Of a stretch of 64,000 nucleotides of DNA, positions 60,549 to 64,000 are shown in pieces. How positions within the stretch are numbered: the stretch's first letter is position 1; the number at the start of each line of letters is the position of its first letter. The notes under the pieces are model-generated. The model was given only the letters and a program-made list of their open reading frames with translations. It made no database searches and was not told the origin of the DNA. The stretch lies in the NCBI RefSeq assembly GCF_036850765.1, contig NC_089490.1:134072522-134136521 (forward strand), in the 5' to 3' direction. Origin of the DNA: Saccopteryx bilineata (taxonomy: Eukaryota > Chordata > Mammalia > Chiroptera > Emballonuridae). Both the position numbers and the translations under genes were made by a program.

Positions 60549-62335
60549 GCCCCCCTTCCCTTAATTATTTCAGGAATAACCCTCCCAAACCAGGTCACCC
60601 CCATCACCAACCAAGCAGTTGAGTTCAAGATACTATAGAAATTAAGAAGTCAATATATGTAAAATTCTGAGATGACTCAGGTTGGACATTAAATGTTGTG
60701 CTATGACTTTTCTCCTATGCAGAGTACCCGTTTGCTTGCAGAGTGGCTTCCTGGCTTGCTGCCAGCCTGTGCATGGTCCACGCTTATGAGTTCAGGATCT
60801 ATGGCAATGTGAACAATTTAGATGTTTACAATAAAAAACACACGAATACATGAATTCACTAATGTTAATGTTAAGCTTCATGGGAAAAGTAGTCTTTTGA
60901 ACCCTTGGTGGTTAGAAATTAAAGATCTTGAAGTATGTCAATAAATAGTAAATAAAGTTACACTGAATGACATTTTTTGCTCTGGTTTTTGACTTAATTA
61001 TACTATCTTCAAGAAGGCATTAATATAAGTCATATACAAGTGGACAATTGATCTCCAATTTTCAAGTCACAATTTTAATAATTACAATGTGTTATTTTGT
61101 CCTTTAATTGGTAATTCTGAGGAATATAGTTAGGTTATTACCATTCATGAAATTGGAGTCTCCCTTCAAAAATTTTACTGGTAAAACTTGCATAAATAGG
61201 AGTCTTTGGGGGTTCTTTTTTTTAAAAAGAATAACAAACTATTTTGCACCCATAAACTGTGCTACATAAGGTAGGGAATGATATTCTTGGAGGCTTTTTT
61301 GAAATTATGTGATCAATATACTCTTTATGGTAAACAAGTAACTTAAACATTACTACATAGTGAAAAATGCAATTCGAATAGAACATTAGTTCTGCCCATC
61401 CATCACTATAACCACATTAAAATATATAGTCTAGATATCATGGGCAGAAATTGAAACCCAAGCAAATGATATAATCAAAAGGAATAAATTTTTTATCAAT
61501 GTATAATTTTGGATGGAGAGAAACAAGTTATTTGTCATTGCAAACATGTTGCCTGCAATCCTGAACTTATAACTCGGTGTGTTATTAGCTTAATTCTGTT
61601 GCCTCAAGTAAAACACATTTAATGCCACCTATTTTAAACCTTTTAAAAACTATGAATACAGATAATGAAATTGTTATGAGTCACTAAGGGGGAGGAGATT
61701 CTGTACGTTATTGCTCTGCATGCCTATTGGGAAATACTTGGATTTCATTGATAGTTCTAACTGTTGGACATCGCATCAAATGCACACATTTGTTCTCTCT
61801 GTCCACTATAAAGTTATGAAAGCTTCTGCACTTGCACTTGATGTGGAAAGCCAATGAAATTATTATCTGCTGTTCTGCTTCTGTTCTTACATAATTGCTT
61901 TGTGAGATAATTTTGTTTAATATTTGTTCTTTAGACAACTTTTAAAAGTCACAAATTTAAGATGAAAGTAATGTGGTCTCCATTTAAAGTTATCTGATAC
62001 TTTCCCAATGATCTATTTCTAGTTAAATGTGTGTCACCACATAAATAGGTAAAATACTGCTTTATCTGTGTGATGCTATGGATTTGAACCTCTGAAGAGT
62101 CTCAGTACATCGGCTTCTGTAAAGACTAGAAGTCACCTCAGAAACCATGCTTTTCACACTTATGTTCATTAAACATGGGATGCTGCACATGGTAGATCTC
62201 AGAGAGATGCAAATTACATGTAAAGAAGTGACTTTAACCAGAAACAGCTGATGGGCTTGAGAACTATTTGAAGTAAGAACACTGTACCATACTCTATCCT
62301 GTGTGCCATAATAAAATCCTGAAAAACTTAAACTA
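60549..62335 (+). other. NEFL: NEFL 3' UTR with alternative polyadenylation signals
   Basis: AATAAA occurs at 60830-60835, 60940-60945, 60951-60956 and 62310-62315. NEFL is known to give mRNAs of two lengths, so the first cluster could end the short form and 62310 the long form. The interval lacks recognisable repeats, as expected for a conserved UTR. Site usage is inferred. Confidence 0.65.
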
Positions 62336-62359
62336 AATGCATTTGCAGTCTTTAAATAA

Positions 62360-63195
62360 CTTTTCTCAGACTTGGTACCTTGGCCAGTACTGCCGTCCCT
62401 TCTGCTCCCTCCTGAACTCTAGTTCTCTTTCAATATCCCAGTTAATGACACCTGTCCCCAGTCATCTGATTCTTCATACCAGAACCTGGGCATGACATCA
62501 TACCCTCCATTTTCTCTCCTCCAGTTCTTCTAGTCTAATTTATCAGAGTCCTATTGGTTTCACTGTCTGCATGTCCCGAATCTGTTTGTTGCCCCATTTA
62601 CACAGCGCCACCCTAAGGATCCTCCCAGTGTCTGAGCCTGGCCTCCGTCACTCAGCACAGAGCAGTCGGATCTTTTGAAAAGAAAAATTTGATCATTATG
62701 CCTTACAATAGTTTCCTATTTATTATTATATAAAAACCATATTCTTTAAGGTGATTTTCAAGGCCTGTATAACCTTGACCCTGAACTAATTCTCTGACCT
62801 CCTCCTTTGTGTATCTGTTTCCTTCACTTTCAGAGCTCCTGAACTCAGGCTCTCTGCTCTCCCACCTGCCACAAGGTTTTGCTAATTCATCTGTCTGGAG
62901 CATCGGCCTTCCTTTCCTTCCCTCAACCTTGCCAATGTTTAGGCTTAGTTGTCGTTCCCTTGGGGAAGCCTTCCCTGACTGGGCCAAATGCCTCTATTAC
63001 ATATGTCCTTAAGATCATATAGACTTTGTAAACTTTCACACAACTGCAATCAGCATCTCTCGTAATGATCATCTGATAGATGTCAACACCCCCTGCTTTG
63101 TGTTATCTTCCTCTTGCTCACCATTCGACCTCTAGCATCTAAACCAGCTCCTACCATAGGAGAGCACATTAAATATTGATTGAATTAAAAATTGT
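62360..63195 (+). mobile_element. L2 LINE 3' part
   Basis: Contains ccttggggaagccttccctg and ends cacattaaatattgattgaa, the L2 3' pattern. No ORF remains. Confidence 0.65.
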
Positions 63196-63469
63196 TGATA
63201 GATTAAAATGCCTTTGAGATGACAAGAAAACCAAGAGTAGTCTATAATCAGTCTCAGTCTAGTCAACACCTTGTGGAAAGAGCAGAGAACAAAGAATTGA
63301 GAGTCTATGCTGGATTCTAGCATTGTTTGTTATGGACTGCTGGCCATCCCCACCCCCACCACACTGGCCTTGACCCCCCCACTCTGGCCTCAACCTCCAG
63401 TTAGCTACATAAAGTGTTCAGCACTTGATGTCTCAGATACTTTCTAGACTCATAATTCAAAATTTCTAG

Positions 63470-64000
63470 AAAATCTTTTTTGTTTGTTTTTATTTGGAAT
63501 TTATTGTGGTGACATGGTTTACTAAAGCATATATAGGTTTCAAGTATACAGTTCAATATAACATCATCTACATGCCACATTCTTCACCTTCTACCCCAAG
63601 CAACCTTCTGTCCCCATTTTTCCCCTCATTGCTTTCCACCGCCTGATTCCAAACCCCCTTTCCTTCTGGCTATTGCTACCCTGTTGTCTGTACCTGTGTC
63701 ATGTATATATGCTTTTTGGCTAATCATTTAAGCTTTTTCATCTAGTCCTCTTGTCCCCTTCCCCTCTAAGAGCTGTCTATCTGTTCCATGTGTCCATGTT
63801 CTTTTTCTATTTTGTTCATCAGTTTATTGTGTTCATTAGATTACACATATAAGTGAGATCATATGGTATTTGTTTTATTCTGACTACCTTATTTCACTTA
63901 GCATAATAATCCCCAGGTCCATCAATGCCAATGCAAAAGGTAAGATTTCCTTCATTTTTTAAGGCTGAGTAGTATTCCACTGTGTACCACAGCTTTTTTA
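63470..64000 (-). mobile_element. L1 3' UTR and ORF2 end, running off the window
   Basis: tatataggtttcaagtatac, ccaccgcctgattccaaacc and the antisense ORF2 end agtattccactgtgtaccac show a minus-strand L1. Its 5' part lies beyond the window. Confidence 0.8.

Overview
This window reads as a mammalian nuclear genome, most likely a bat. The only undoubted host gene is NEFL (neurofilament light chain), four exons on the + strand at 56844-60548 encoding 541 residues. The rest is intergenic DNA packed with transposable elements. The bat assignment rests on many copies of a tRNA-headed SINE of about 400 bp (head like gccctggccggttggctcag, end like cttcagaaaaatac), a second tRNA-headed SINE of about 330-350 bp, and several hAT/mariner DNA transposons, which are unusually abundant in bats among mammals. 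I cannot settle the family (rhinolophoid or emballonurid are my guesses).

Layout. 1-2000 is mostly single-copy DNA with a CpG-rich stretch (about 905-1850) that could be a distal regulatory element or a promoter. 2000-14100 holds SINEs, L1 and L2 scraps, a hAT MITE, a solo LTR (12664-13204, ATATAG duplications) and an unusual inverted duplication spread over 8831-10579. 14107-26649 is an old class I endogenous retrovirus with a tRNA-Phe-like primer binding site. It is mosaic in gene order and full of later insertions: two SINEs, a hAT MITE, a 675-bp LTR-like element, and a hAT transposon that itself contains an intact-ORF retrocopy of NCBP2, which in turn contains a solo LTR. 26888-32456 is a minus-strand L1 with an internal deletion marked by half of a palindromic hAT element. 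34349-37070 is an old LTR split by an L1, which carries a mariner remnant and a SINE. 37100-55200 is mostly unrecognised intergenic DNA with scattered MIR, L2, Tigger and SINE copies. 55200-56840 leads into the NEFL promoter (TATA box, CpG island). After NEFL and its probable long 3' UTR (to about 62330) come an L2 and a minus-strand L1 running off the window.

Function. NEFL is a neuronal cytoskeletal subunit. In other mammals its neighbour NEFM lies tail-to-tail with it, so NEFM would be expected beyond the right edge, and the 56 kb left of NEFL would be the interval towards DOCK5. The one other candidate protein is the 156-residue NCBP2 (nuclear cap-binding subunit, CBP20) retrocopy at 21304-21774. 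It keeps every cap-binding residue I could check. I found no operon-like, CRISPR, defence or otherwise new multi-gene system. The notable content is the nested insertion history, the retrocopy and the inverted duplication.
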